From Trichobilharzia regenti (taxonomy: Eukaryota; Platyhelminthes; Trematoda; Strigeidida; Schistosomatidae): a stretch of 64,000 nucleotides of DNA. Position numbers and translations under genes: made by a program. Within the stretch, counting starts at the first letter, position 1, and every line of letters begins with the position of its first letter. The stretch spans positions 142,677,632-142,741,631 of the forward strand of contig OX235270.1 of NCBI GenBank assembly GCA_944472135.2. Reading direction: 5' to 3'. The notes beneath the pieces were generated by a model. The model had not been told where the DNA came from. It made no database searches and worked only from the letters and a program-made list of their open reading frames with translations. Shown in pieces: positions 1-12,700 of the stretch.

Positions 1-1140
1 AGATTTTAACCGAATATGCACTTGTAACATTAACACTGGAGGGACAAAACTTCCTGCGGTTACACTTTAATTCTGACTTACTACCCCTTTAAATCCTGTT
101 TCCTTTATTTAGCCAAAAAATCTCAATCTAAAAAAGCAACTTGGTTCCAGATTACAGGGAAAAATTATCCAGGTTTCACAGGTGAAAGGCGTTATGATTC
201 ATACTTAAAAATTCAGCCAATGGATGTCTTACATCAGTCATAAAGTAAAATTTTGTTGTCAGTCCTTCTCATCTGCTTATCCGATAGTTGGCTGATTTAT
301 CGGCGCCTGATAAACCACAAACAACAACATTCCTCCTTACTCGCCACAAATAACCTTTATCACCTCAGAAAATTGCTAGTAGCCTTAAAAACAAGTCCCA
401 CTGATGCATCGATAAAGGAGCTATTTTGCAAATGACAAACAAACAAACAAAAACAGTGTATATACTCTAAGCGAAAGTCGCCATTTGCATACTTGCCAAT
501 CATGCATATCTGTTAAAACAAAACGGATACTTTATACAAGGCAGGGATAATGTCAATCATCACTTATAACCATTTATGTGTGACGGAATACTCACTATGA
601 CAACTTAGTTAGTTTTATAGTGAGTTGCTAATTAATAGGTAAAATTTTTAAAAAAGATATTATTATTGAGAAATTATCATTAAAACATGATAAATATAGG
701 GTTAATCATTTCATAAATTATTCTGAGGTTGTCTAGCCTATGCACAGTAGTTCATTTACACTTCACTTAACTGGTTATTATTATTATTTCTACTATAAAA
801 CTCTTAGTCCCTCAATTGCAAATGTGTTTTTCCCTGTACCCATTTCCTCCTGAGATCACAGTGAAATCCTCTATCGCATTATCAAGATTACATGCAACAT
901 CATGATTATTATAATTAACTCAAGTACCCCGAAAATCTCGACACAATCTAGTTGCTAAGATCTTATTGGTTAGATAAAAGAGAAGCACACAATTAATATG
1001 AGGTCTTTGTAGACAAAAAACCCTTACTAATTATAGTTTGAAGGATGAAGAAATAATAATTACTACTTAGATGTGATTCTTTTCAAATGTTGAATATTCT
1101 TCCACCGCTTTGGATTATTTTTAGTCAGTGGAGTGAAAAC
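1..1140. other. Unassigned AT-rich DNA
   Basis: No open frame with recognisable protein content, no repeat family shared with the rest of the window and no RNA gene was seen. The short frame at 253-435 has no recognisable composition or motif. Confidence 0.5.
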
Positions 1141-1146
1141 TTAAAT

Positions 1147-1215
1147 ATGCTTGATTCACTGGTAGAACGCTTGCTAACCACATGAGTGGTCAGGGACTGA
1201 TTCCCAGCCAACCAA
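1147..1215 (+). repeat. Possible decayed tRNA-like SINE head
   Basis: The stretch 'ttcactggtagaacgcttgc' followed by 'cagggactgattcccag' has the spacing of a tRNA-like A box, anticodon arm and T arm, and resembles the head of the SINE-A copies elsewhere in the window. No tail could be traced. It could equally be chance similarity. Confidence 0.25.
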
Positions 1216-1567
1216 TGAGAGTTAAGCATTGAAGGTAGCGAATTTACACCGTAAAAAAGACACTACCAACGCTAATGACACTTCAAAGATCAAAGTTAGG
1301 AGACCTATATTCCACTCGGAAAACGAATGGAATGAAAAAAGTATTATAACTGGAAATCAGTATTTAGTTGGCGTTACAGACTGAAATTTATATTTTGCTA
1401 TACAAGTCTGAAAAGTTAAAAGATGAGTTTTACTTCTTTTTTCTTAAAAGAATCTAATTACTGAGCATTTTTCACACAAAATGATACAGATAACAGACTG
1501 ACGAATAATGCTGCCCAAAATATCCAGTAAGCTTTTTATGTAAATTTATGTGAAAACCGATATGTTC

Positions 1568-1848
1568 GTACAAGAAGCAGCAAAGAAACGATTTCAAGTG
1601 AATACAGAGAAGATAGAGGTGACGAAAATACCTAGACAAAAACATTAATCACCATCGGCAGAAGGGATCAGAACGAAGATACCTTTTTTCACTTATCAAG
1701 GCAGCAACGTTTCAATTACAGCCGACGGCATGGATGAAGATGTCAGAAGCAGAACGCGGTCAGAAAAGTAAGAAAGACCTTCATTGGTCTGAAATTAGTA
1801 CGGGAATAAGGAATAAGATTAGAAATTTCAACACCAATGTTAAGTCAG
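1568..1848 (+). mobile_element. SR2-like RTE retrotransposon, internal fragment
   Basis: The fragment matches the part of the SR2-like copies just after the reverse transcriptase. It contains degenerate versions of 'aagtgaatacagagaa', 'aatcaccatc', 'caggcagcaacgtttcaa' and 'aatttcaacaccaatgtta', in the same order as in the copies at 20420-21862 (minus) and 63470-64000 (plus). It is truncated at both ends and full of stops. The 95-residue frame inside it is a chance frame of this decayed segment. Confidence 0.75.
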
Positions 1849-1870
1849 ATATATATATACATATATATAT
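1849..1870. repeat. Short (TA)n microsatellite
   Basis: A run of TA dinucleotides with one 'ca' interruption directly abuts the right edge of the SR2-like fragment. Confidence 0.8.
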
Positions 1871-3150
1871 GGAATACGACAATGTCAAGCAAATGATTCT
1901 TTGTGGTTTGAATACTTCTTTACCCAATTTCGCTCACCCACGCAGAATAATGGACTCATATCTAGAGGTTAGAATGTTTCAACTGAAATTAATTCTCATC
2001 CTAAAAAAGGCCGTTGTATAAAATTACATGACAAAAAGGAAAATTTATTTTATTTGCTTAAATCAGTCATCATTAATTTAGTAATATGAGTGTACGTCGT
2101 GTAAGTGATTTATGTCATCAATAAATCATGCATATATCCCCTTCTTACACACTTGTAGGTAGCCAGCTCAAAACAACAGTCATTTAATCACAAGGATAAA
2201 TATTGACATTTACGTTGAGCGTTTGCGCTTCTGATGGATAATAACACACAGAGCGAGAGAGAGAGAGAGAGAGTTAGAGAAAGGGAGAGACAGCCTATTG
2301 TTTCAATTATTTCTAACGTAAACGAAGTTAGTACAGATTATCAGCTTATCTTCCTTTACTTATATTCCACACTACTCACTTAATATTGACTGTATTTGTT
2401 CAGTGAAGCAGTGATCAGTGTAAAATTAATCGACATCTTTAGGGTTTTTGAAAATCACCGAGTCTGTAGCAAAAGAAGAAAAATAGGCGGGGGGGGTGTT
2501 GGGGAGCAGTATTTAGTATGCATAGGTGGCAAAAGTTTACACTAATTCATCATGAATTGCTTCACTTCCTATGACGAATGAAGATTATTCTTCTTTTTTT
2601 CCCCGCTAATAAACACGCTCATGTGAGCAGGCAGAAGAATTAAACAGTAGTAAACAAACTCATTCACTTTCTTCAGCTGATATAAGGATTAAGTATTACA
2701 ACCTTCAGAAGTGAAAATTAAAAAAGAAGCCATTCATGTATTCAATCTACTGATTACTATCAGAAAATAAATTAATAGGCTTTATCAAGAGGTTTTCGTA
2801 GATCACTGAACAGAATTCAGTGTTTATTTTAAATGAGGAATCACTTATACAAAAAGGCATAAAGCTAAATATTTTTGATAGATATTTAAGACAGAACAGC
2901 ATTATGAATCAGTTTATTAATGGGAACGACATTTGGGAAAATCTCTTTAAAAGAAAAGCATGATTTTACCTGGCCTATTGATTCAAAAAGAGACTTATTA
3001 AATTTTTCATATTCCTCTTACACTCCTCATATTCCTGTATAAACTCGTAAACACCTAAAAAGTTGTTCCTTTTGCCAAAATGTCATTAACCTCTAATTTT
3101 GACCGTTGGATCATTTTTCATGTGTGTTTTCCTCTCAGTGTTACTTAACC
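1871..3150. other. Unassigned DNA with simple repeats
   Basis: Nothing gene-like was seen. It holds a (GA)n run at about 2255-2273 and a run of eight G at 2489-2496. Confidence 0.5.
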
Positions 3151-3154
3151 TTTA

Positions 3155-3245
3155 ACTTCAGTCACAGAACCAATGAGAAACCTGGTAGTACTGGACAGGT
3201 GTCTCGTCCGAGTTTGAGACTCTTCACCGGCACTTGCCCATCGGT
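3155..3245 (-). repeat. SINE-C (hammerhead type), fragment
   Basis: Read on the minus strand, the fragment has the order typical of SINE-C: a ribozyme-like segment (3188-3233) with 'gaagagtctcaaactcggac' and 'gtccagtac', followed by 'caatg.gttct' and an 'actga' tail motif. The tRNA-like head is missing. The core is mutated: the expected cytosine at the start of CUGANGA is a G, and GAAAC reads GAGAC. Confidence 0.65.
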
Positions 3246-3985
3246 TGCTATTAACTCGTGATCAATCCTGAAATTGTAGTATTTCTCATTCCATGAATAA
3301 GTCATTTCATCACTCGTGGTGATCAATTTTTGTGTTATCTACTTCAACAACTATACCTCTGGTAAATTTGAAATGCTGTCAACTGATACATATCTGCGAC
3401 TTATGCTATTAGAACTGGCATTTTGAAAGTATATGCAGATATTGAACTTAGCAGCTCAGAGGCCCACACGTCCAGGTATCCACTAAATAATCTAACTGGG
3501 AATGAAAACATCAGCCCACCTGTTTTATTTTATGACCAATTGATGGAGTTATCTAACATATTACAATCTATTATTCTGGCAGAAATGAGGCTGAAACCAC
3601 ATAGAGTAAACTCGTTTAAACGACAGATGACTACATCTTTCAATACCAACTGCTTTTACACACCGATCACAAGCAGAGTTCAGTCAAAATAATTATAAGA
3701 TGAAATTTTGTTCTGTTGAGCACAATATGGGGCGTATTTTTATCTGTAATCTGCGACTCAGACAGTTGCTTCCCTTAACGCTGACCACATTCATTTGCGT
3801 AGTATGAATTCTAATTCAATGAAAACAGTGTTCAATGAGATATTAATCGGTTTTTTCTTACTTACAGAAATAATTTTACAACTTTTAACCCTACAGTTTC
3901 CTCAGCACATTTTAGATACAAACAAGTTGTTTGTAAATCGGGAAAAGCTGTTCTGAAGAGAAAGTGATAAAGCGAAGATGATCAC
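3246..3985. other. Unassigned DNA
   Basis: No supported gene. The 89-residue plus frame at 3423-3692 has no recognised motif and no matching repeat in the window. Confidence 0.45.
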
Positions 3986-3987
3986 TT

Positions 3988-4180
3988 GTGCTTCGGTGAT
4001 ACAGTGGTTAGGACTCTCGCCGACCATGCACATGGTCCGAGGTTTGATCCCCTGCCGACGCACATCTGGTATCTATGGTCGACCTGCAAAATTTGGGCTA
4101 CCGATATCATATGCTGAAAATTTCATACCTGTACCAAAAATACAGTGTGGAATCAAGCTGTAATCAATAAATAAATAAAC
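3988..4180 (+). repeat. SINE-B, near-complete copy
   Basis: The tRNA-like head has an A-box-like 'tgatacagtgg' near 3996 and a B-box-like 'ggtttgatccc' at 4041-4051. The unique tail follows ('tgctgaaaatttcatacctg', then 'gtggaatcaagctgtaat'), closed by an (ATAA)n run. The same tail occurs at 23876-24002 (plus) and 49283-49520 (minus). Its 3' part resembles the 3' end of the CR1-like LINE at 49575-49630, which carries 'ctgaaaattccatacctgta' before its (ATT)n tail. A CR1-like machinery may therefore have mobilised it (inference). Confidence 0.8.
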
Positions 4181-4320
4181 GAAATTTGTAATTACATTGA
4201 AAATACACTGCTCATACAGTTTTAAGCATAGCATAGTTGAGAATGGTTATTGAGTATGATTGATTGACAGGTAAGGCATTGAATGCATAAAAACAAGCTC
4301 AGAGACAGTATATCTTCAAG

Positions 4321-4324
<4 letters not shown>

Positions 4325-4381
<57 letters not shown>
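4325..4381. repeat. (TA)n microsatellite
   Basis: Perfect TA dinucleotide run of about 57 bp. Confidence 0.95.
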
Positions 4382-4384
<3 letters not shown>

Positions 4385-5817
4385 CTCATCAGAATCATGC
4401 ACAGAGATATTACCGTAATGCCTAAATAGACTAAGTTATTCTGGTGAGGAATGACAAAAGAAGAAGCCTGTATATGGTGTGATATACTAAGACGGACTAC
4501 TCAACTCTGGGACTTAAATCATCCAGTCACCCTGAGATTGTCAAGGTTGTTGTTGTTATTGCAAGTACTAAGTCCTACCGACTAGACAAGCCCATTCATC
4601 TGTTCTACTTTCATTAGAAAGTAACATTTAATACTCTGTTTAACACTGCAAGTCATAGACGGAAAGAAGTGAAAAGAAACCATGGAAGTTGATTCAAAAC
4701 TTTAATTAATCCTATATATATATATGTACATTTTTGTATACAAAATTAGAATAGAGACGAACAAATGCATTAGATTAATTTCCGTGATTTTTGTATGATT
4801 TCCGGATCACGATTTAAAAACAAAAAACAAGTCTAAATTAATCTACACCCCCACCCTGCCATAGTATATGAAAATGAACAATCATTTTAATACTGTAAGG
4901 CTAATCATCAAATAGCTTATTTTTCTTGTCTTACTTACCTAATCATCTGCACTCAATTGTATACGTGTGTGTGTGTGTGAGTATGTGCATAAAGTATGTG
5001 TGTGTATGTGTATGCGTGCATACAATCTAGGTCATCATAGCTACGTCATTAACATAACTACAAATTCATATAGCAACTGGTGTTTAGTTCAATTTAGAGT
5101 TAAATATGGCGTTTTCATGCTTGTCACTGAAATCTTTAGTTTTATTATTGATTTAATTATACTTAATAGCCCTATAAATGAATAAATAAATAAATAAATA
5201 TGTGTATACTATAATTAATAGTCGAACAGGCCATGACAACCTTAAAAACCCCATAAAAAATTTGATCGTAAGTCAGTAAGTAAGCATTACTAGATGAATG
5301 AATAAATGAATGGTCATCATTTTATGAACCATAAAAATGACAGACAGGAACACGCAAATCAACAACACCAACAATAAACATGCACACTAAATAAAATGAA
5401 CAAAATACTAACCATATGTCCATGTGTGAAGCGATACCAGCAATAATTACGGTTTGCTTCTTTCGTACATATATTTATATATACGCATAAGGGCACCAGA
5501 AAAACTGTCAACTACCTTTATGCATTAAATATTAAAAGGCGACATGAGACTTCTTCTATACACACAGTAGCAATAATGTCAGTTACCATCCTGTGGCCGA
5601 CTGACGCACTGTATTTATTAAAACACACACACACTTAGTTACTCTCAGTTTAGGCAATTCAGTGATGATATTTTGTACTTTGAAACGACATAACTTCGGT
5701 AAAAAGTTATATCCAGAGCATAGTTGAAGATGCATTCTTATGTTTGTGTCAACTGCTTTGGTGTCAATACACTATTCAGGTATTATAAATACGTATCATT
5801 GATATAGGAATAAAACT
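4382..5817. other. Unassigned DNA with simple repeats
   Basis: No gene seen. It includes GT-rich simple sequence at 4965-5025, which is the sole source of the cysteine- and valine-rich frame there, and an (AAAT)n run at 5175-5200. Confidence 0.5.
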
Positions 5818-5870
5818 TGGGCACTGTGGTAGAACATAACTCCATTATGATGGAATTATAACTACGGTAA
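5818..5870 (+). repeat. Short repeat with 'actccattatg' core
   Basis: It contains 'cataactccattatg' after 'cactgtgg', related to longer copies at 17500-17620 (minus) and 30425-30520 (plus). No protein is associated and the parent element is not identified. Confidence 0.35.
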
Positions 5871-5904
5871 AAGATGAGTATACACAGGACTGAGAAAAAG
5901 ACTT

Positions 5905-6780
5905 TAGAATGATTTATGTCTACTGTCATAGGTCTGCAGGTAAAGACCAACAAGTTGGCAAAAGAAGCTGGTAGCGAAGACAGGACTTCAAGTGAACACA
6001 GGAGTGATGGAGATACGCGGGCACCACCACTAAAAACAATGACAACAACACCAAAAAGTACTAATCACCATCATCGGGAGAAATCTAATGGAAATCACCC
6101 CTGTGATTTATTTAGGCAGAATTGTTTCAACTACAAGTGTCATAGATGAGGATGTCAAAGCCAATCAGAATCATACCTTCATCAATCTAAAATTGGTCAA
6201 CCCCCTATACTAGATCTGATCAAACTTCGCAGAGGGAATGAGATCAAGACAGCTGAAGCACTTGGAGCACTGGAAATCCAAAAATTAAAGCCAGTGGCAT
6301 ATATCCAATCTTTGGCCACCATAAACATCATAAATAATGTCAAGTAAATGAGGGCTTCCATATGGTTCAGAGATGTGGCATATCACTGAGTGCATTCCCT
6401 ACAGACTACTGCAGACTTCCATTAACAGCTGCATTCGCTGTCTAGATTCTGAAGATCTGATGGTCTACCGGTAAGAATAAGCTTATGAATGTCTGGCAGT
6501 AAACTAGCTACAAAGCTATCATCCAAAAGATGTGCAGAAGGAGGTAGAGATGGTTGGATGTACATTTAGGCAATCCTCGAGTGACAATACATGCTGGGTT
6601 CTTGAATAGAACCAAGATGGTTGTCCGAAGATGACATGAAGAACATCGTGTAAGGTAGGAAATGAAAGCCTGTTGGCAATCATGCAGTCAGTTGAAATTG
6701 GACGACAGAAAACAGAGTGAAATGCAGATGTGCTACTGAAGCCCTATGTTCCACCTGGAACACAAGGGAATGATGATACG
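5905..6780 (+). mobile_element. SR2-like RTE retrotransposon, 3' fragment
   Basis: The fragment starts at a decayed 'DICLLSHKLQ'-type stretch just after the reverse transcriptase catalytic motif and runs through the C-terminal part. It contains 'cttcaagtgaacacagga', a 'cgcagagggaat' region and 'gtagagatggttggatgtac', and ends in 'gaagccctatgttccacctg' with 'gggaatgatgat', the family's 3' terminus. Multiple stops and indels show an old copy. 5' truncation is the norm for target-primed reverse transcription. Confidence 0.75.
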
Positions 6781-7805
6781 GCTGGCTAGGTATTGTTGTA
6801 TTCTCAGCACTGCTAAAACTCAGCTGGCGATAATTAGCCTACAGTGAACTTCCGATTACAATTTCAATATAAATACAAACTATGATACTACTTTTATTCA
6901 ACTAAACTATTCTGATAATTTGCTTCCACTAAGAGAACAGTAGCTCATAATACAATTTGTGTCAAATACCAATGACTCAGTCATTTGGACTGTTTTCTGC
7001 ACAGACCATAATACATATATATTCAGAATTGTATATCTGAGTAACAGTGTGTGTGTGTGCGTGGTTAACTGATAGACACTGGGGAATATGATTAAAAGAG
7101 CAGATATATTTCTGAATTCATTCACTGTCTTAGCTCAAATACAGTAGTTTACCAATATTTTTTAAAATAATACAAAAGTACATGCAAATGCACAAAATCC
7201 ATTTATAATCAGAAAACAGGTTAGATTACCGTCAATTATATCAGTAAATGTCAATTATTCTGGTGGTATAATTTTCTTCATCCAGAAACTCAAAATTCTA
7301 AATATTTGGAATATTTTCATACTGACGATATTTTAGACTGTCTATCATAGACTGGTGTTTTTATAAGTCTACTTTACTGATAAATCAGCTGAGTTGTTGC
7401 TTCCCCACGTTGAGGGGAAATAAGTTGAGTATTTTGTCAATCTAAGTAATAAGTCATTAATGAGTAAAATTCTGTGCTCCTATTGTTTAGCAGATGAAAT
7501 CATTGGGAAACTTGTCTTGCGATTCACCACAATATTTAAATGAAATACCTTTCTATAACGTTAGTGAATCAGAAATTTTCTGAATCCTGTCATTACTTAA
7601 ACTTTTAATTCACCTGTAATTCTACGTAGATTTTAGGCGTAAAAGGCAAGAAGTAACTGATTCAATCTACAGTCATTAAATACACTAATACACAGCCCAC
7701 CATTAATTCAAGGAGTAAAAACTATTCAGAATACCTTCTATTGTTATTTCCCGACTACCTATAAATTGGGTATCCTCATTTCGAACAGGCTAATATGCTA
7801 TTTTG
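6781..7805. other. Unassigned DNA
   Basis: No supported gene or recognised repeat. The 72-residue minus frame at 6907-7125 includes a translated GT repeat and lacks any family signature. Confidence 0.45.
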
Positions 7806-7808
7806 GTA

Positions 7809-8475
7809 TATTATTATTCCTCTGGGTTCCTAGTGGAACATAGAGCTTCAAAAGCACATCTCCACTTTGTCCTGTTCTCTGTGGTCGTCTTTAGCTGGGC
7901 CCATGATTGACCATGGTCTCTCTGATCTCTTCCTCACACAGTCACCTGCATACCATAGTAGGGCCAGTGGCCAACTAGTCGTTTCCTATTCGGATTCCAC
8001 TCGAGGGATAGCCGGATGCACGACTTTATTAGACAGTCTCATCAACATATGTTTAATCTATCTCCATTTTCTTCTTCATATTTCATGAGCATTGGGTTTT
8101 GGGTTGGTTCTTTCTCAGAGTTCCTCGTTGCTAATTGTTTCTATCTGGTCGTCTGATCTTCAGTATGGAGCCAACAGAGTGAGTTGTTGATAAAAGTCCT
8201 CAGTAGCCTGTTGGAAACGCTTTTCGTGAAGCGCACGCCAAGTTTATCACCCATATAGAAGAATTTACTGACCTAACATTTGTGAGGAAAATTCGAAGAT
8301 TTCCAAACTGATTTCAGAGGGTTCAAGGTGTACTTTGCTTTTCTGATTTTGGTGTTGGCGTCCTCATCCGTTTGGCCTACCTTTAGGTGAAACGATGCTA
8401 CCTAGACAGGTAGATGAAAGAAGTGACCTCTGTAAAATCTCCCCCGTTGTTTGTGATTGGTTTGCAGCACAAACT
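7809..8475 (-). mobile_element. SR2-like RTE retrotransposon, 3' fragment
   Basis: On the minus strand it ends with the family 3' terminus: 'gttcctagtggaacatagag' on the plus strand, next to an (ATT)-type tail at 7809-7818. Other shared landmarks are the 'gtttcctattcggattccac' and 'gaaacgatgctacctag' blocks also present at 20420-21100. The copy is 5'-truncated after the reverse transcriptase and carries indels. Confidence 0.8.
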
Positions 8476-9163
8476 AAGGGCTTAAATCCCAAATGGTTAG
8501 TAATGACCATGATATTTCCACACTATAGGTCATTTGCCATGGATACATGGCAGTCATGCAACCAATGGGTAACTTAAATATTTGCGGCTGAACAAATCTC
8601 AACAAAGCATCAAGACAGTAAGCATAGTATCACTGCTAAAATTAATATCAGTGTGTTTCGGAATAAAATACTATGGGTTTATGTTAACTTGTGTTTTTTA
8701 TCGCATACTCTCAGTTAAGAAGTATGTCGGCAAAGCACCCTGTCAAATTTAACAACCTTTTCTCTTTCCGGATATTATTGTTGACATATTTTCGAGATAT
8801 CATACAAGAATAATACATGAAGAGGCCTTAAGAATGGGATACCGTCGTATGCTGACTGAAGAAAACGAATGAGTTGGTATGAAAATATCTCAACATGATA
8901 GCCAGTATATTTGAAGGTTAAAAAAGGGTTTATTTGTTTCCGTATGGACTAAAGATGTATATGATTTATGCGTTGCAGTTTCATGATATCTACAGGACGT
9001 CATAAAACTTGCACGCAACTTTTAGATTTAGACAATTATAAACAATTTTCCAATGACCACAATCTTCAGGCAAATGTCCCTCATAATCTCTAGAGTGCAC
9101 TGTGATTAGGATATGTACTTTATGGCCTATGAAACATGCTACTACACAATGAGATGTAAAAGT

Positions 9164-9164
<1 letters not shown>
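8476..9164. other. Unassigned DNA
   Basis: Nothing recognisable on either strand. Confidence 0.45.

Positions 9165-9166
<2 letters not shown>

Positions 9167-9240
<74 letters not shown>
9167..9240. repeat. (TA)n followed by (GATA)n
   Basis: About 58 bp of TA run directly into four GATA units. Translation of this run produces the repetitive tyrosine/isoleucine stretch of the minus frame at 8990-9394, which is therefore not a gene. Confidence 0.95.
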
Positions 9241-9241
<1 letters not shown>

Positions 9242-9649
9242 TGAAGGCTGTGGGAATGAAGCAGGTGATCTTAAGTTGTACAAAATGTCTACTGTTAGGT
9301 TATTTACCAATTCTAGAAAATCAGTGGGGTGAATTCTCTCAGTTACAAAGTTTAAGAGTAACTCATAGTGTGGTGAGAGGTGGCTGCTAGCCAAAAGTGG
9401 CGGACAGTATTTTACGTCAATGCGTATGTCCCAAATATTGGTCGTGAGAAAATATGAACAAAGACTGATTCAACGAACAACTACAGCACACTTTGCGTAG
9501 CTGGATACAGTTAACATATGAATGATCTGACATTCAAGAAACAGTCACAAAGAGATGCAAGGTCAACTTTCTGTGAGAAACAACCAATCAGAAGACTGTG
9601 TTTGTTTGCTTGAATAAGCTGTAATAATGTATATGAAAATATCTAAATG

Positions 9650-9790
9650 CGTGTTGGGTTTGAATACCGGTGGGTGCATACTGATGAAGAGTCCCAAACT
9701 AGGACGAAGCAGCTGTCCAGTACTTCCAGGTTTTCCAATGTCAGTTCATGATGAAAATCATATAAATACGTGTTGATTTCCTTAATAAAC
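9650..9790 (+). repeat. SINE-C (hammerhead type), head-truncated copy
   Basis: It begins inside the T arm ('ggtttgaatacc') and continues through the ribozyme module into the shared 'ggttttccaatg' and 'gtcagttcatgatgaaaatc' tail. It stands alone, without an inverted partner. Confidence 0.75.
9677..9723 (+). ncRNA. Degenerate hammerhead ribozyme module
   Basis: The layout is that of the minimal type I schistosome hammerhead: stem I 'atactg' with 'cagtac', stem II 'gtcc'/'ggac' around a loop, and a nearly self-complementary stem III ('gcagctgt'), followed by the expected C for cleavage. Two core positions are changed: the first C of CUGANGA is A, and GAAA reads GAAG. Activity is doubtful. Confidence 0.6.
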
Positions 9791-12700
9791 GATCTGTTGC
9801 CTGGTCCTTGTCTTCTATTGTCACAGTGCTATAAAATCCTATGAATCTGGTTAAACTTAAGATATTTTCCAGGCTTTTTAGTAGGCAGGAGTTACTAAAC
9901 CAATAATTACAGACTAGAATGTAATTCTTCTTTTAAGTAATCAGGTGTCAATAAAATAAAGGTATACTAATGACAAATAAATATACTCGACAGTGAAGCT
10001 GAGAAAGTAACTAAAACGGGGTGAGAGTTGATGAGTAGATTTCATCATAAATCCGGTAAATGGGTTTAGAATTGGATTTCAAACCAAACAGTATCTTTCA
10101 TTCATTTCGTCTCTGCTTATATTCCACATTTTAGCCACTCACAGATACACAGATTAAGTGAGCAACTGGTGAACACAGTGACCATTATAATGTCTAAGCA
10201 ACGATGAACGAGGTTATTCAGCCCCCTCCCCTTGTTCAACAACTGATGGACTGAATAACTACTGTCTGTTTAAATTCCTAATAGTCGATGTTTCATAACA
10301 GTTTAGACTCCATTAATGAGTAGATATCACCCTGACATTCAGATGTCTGTGAGATAATTTCTTCAGAGAATCTAATTCAAATCATAATAATTATGTATAT
10401 CACGACATGTGCATGGGGAAAACAAGACGGTTTCAGTGAAGAAAAATTTTTCTTTTCGACGACGTTAACAACTAGGCTAAAGATGTGAAAAAAAGACCCA
10501 AAACAGCTTATAAATTCAGGTGACTCAGCTCCATTTGAGAAGTCCTTCAAAGTCCTAGACCAAGACATCTGAGCGTAGAGTCAGTGATCCCACATTCCAA
10601 GCCGGCTCTATGTATCCGAAAGAAATATGTCCATCTTCTGTTGCGTTTTTTTAATCCAAATTTAATCCTTCTTTGTATTACGTAAATTCATATTGTTCTT
10701 CGTTACATTTTAACCGCTAACAGGAAATAGATTTCAAGCTATCTCATTCCCTTGTTACAAATTCACCAGTTTACAGCCTAGTTAATGGCTTCGTTGAAAG
10801 GAAAGAGTTTTTCTTCACTGTAACCATCTTGTTTTTCTTAATTAACATCGAAGTTTTCGTTGATGTATTATTATGTTATCTCTGAATATCTGAATGTTTT
10901 ACTTTTTAAATATTTTCAGGTTGGAATTCATTAAAAGTGAGTGAACAGTTCTCATTTGTATGGTCTGACCATGAACAGTGCCTTCTGGTTTGAATTATTT
11001 TAGTTGTAAGAATACTGTAAAACAGGCTATTCCTAATATTAATTTCAGCAGACAGTACCTAGTTAAGTTTGATGCACATCATTATGGATGTATTTCCTAC
11101 TTAATTACTCTTCCGGTATAAGCACAGACTAACAGCGCTGTAAATACAGTTAATCTCCTCCGACTCCTCGGCTTCCTGACTGTTATTATTCCACTCATTC
11201 ACTCACTCACTCACTCTTGTTTATTTCTAATATGACCAAACTCTTATCATAACCACTAACCTGAGCAAAGTTCTCGATAAATAATAATAGCAGCAGCAGG
11301 AAATCAATAAACATAGAAAAGATGCTAAAGACCCAGGGGATATTATTTCTGTCTTCAGTATCATTGTTCATCATAATTTACTTGGATTTATGTATACATA
11401 TACTGTATAAATATGAAACAAATAATGGACAAAAGTTATTGTTTTCGTGATTTTATTTACAGTAAAAGCCGTTATACCATTGATCGGAATATTTTCTGAG
11501 AACTGATATTATCTGTAGGAACATGAGCACTTCTTGGAGAGAGAAAATATCCCAGCAAGTTCCTTTAGCATTTCAAACATATCGACTGCTCTTTAATAAC
11601 TTGCATTTACCACTTTCAAAATTTTTGTCATGAACATTTTGCTGCTAGGCAACACTAACTAGATTGAAAACAGACGGTGCAGATTTCTTCGTTGCGTATA
11701 ATATCAATACATAAGAGACCACCCAGTAAAAAAGATGTTCATTTAAATAAGACTGGCGTAATTTCAATATAAGCTAAATTCCAACAAGACAATCATTAAA
11801 TTTAGCATGTCAGTTCATTTTTGCTTAAAAGTATACCAGTTAGCTCAACAACTGTTGAAACAATAAGTGAGAATTGGTTAATAATTTTCTATTATCTAGA
11901 TCAGTGAGAGTAGTAATCACATAATAAATCAAACAATGAAAAACCAAGAGCAACACAGTCTACAATATATTACTCCGTTTACGTGTAATCTTTCAAGAGT
12001 AATCATTCAACCACTTTAGCGAAGCCAACAAAAACGTTAAATCTCATAAATGCCTAACTTCAAACACAAATGAAGTTTGATTGTACTGCATTGTCACACT
12101 TAAGCTACAGTTCAGATATTATAAACAAAGATGCGACTGACATGCACATACATTTAAACAAACTAGATATGAATACTGAACAATCAACAATGACAAAATG
12201 CCTGGAAAGAGTATTGAGACAGCAGACAGTATATCGTGTCTGATAATCAGGTTTTACAAAAGTCAGTTATTCAAGAATTTATTATCTATTTGAATTTCTT
12301 AGCCCAGAGTCATGATAATTTTGTGCGAAATTTAAAAAAAATAGAAACCTGTTGTGTTTACTGAAAAGTGAGAAACATGCTTTTCGATAAGAGTTCAATT
12401 TAAGGGTTAGTATGAATAGGTGACATATGTTAGTGGTCATCACATTATACTTCATATCATTATGGAAGATTTAATTGGTATAATTCAGTATTCAATAAAT
12501 TTCGCCACTGCATACAATTCACAGCAAACCGAATGTATCACTTAATTTTACGATAATACTTAAGGATTTTGTTGGAGTCACACAGAAAAGGCAGTAATAT
12601 TGCACAAAACACGAGGCAAATACTATTCCCAACACCACACCATAAAGAGCACTTTCCCCTATCATATCACTTTCGATTTTCAAAATCTACTGGGGTCTGA

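Noticed and set aside
8990..9394. 134-residue minus-strand frame as a gene
   Set aside because: Its centre is translated (TA)n/(GATA)n repeat and the flanks show no motif.
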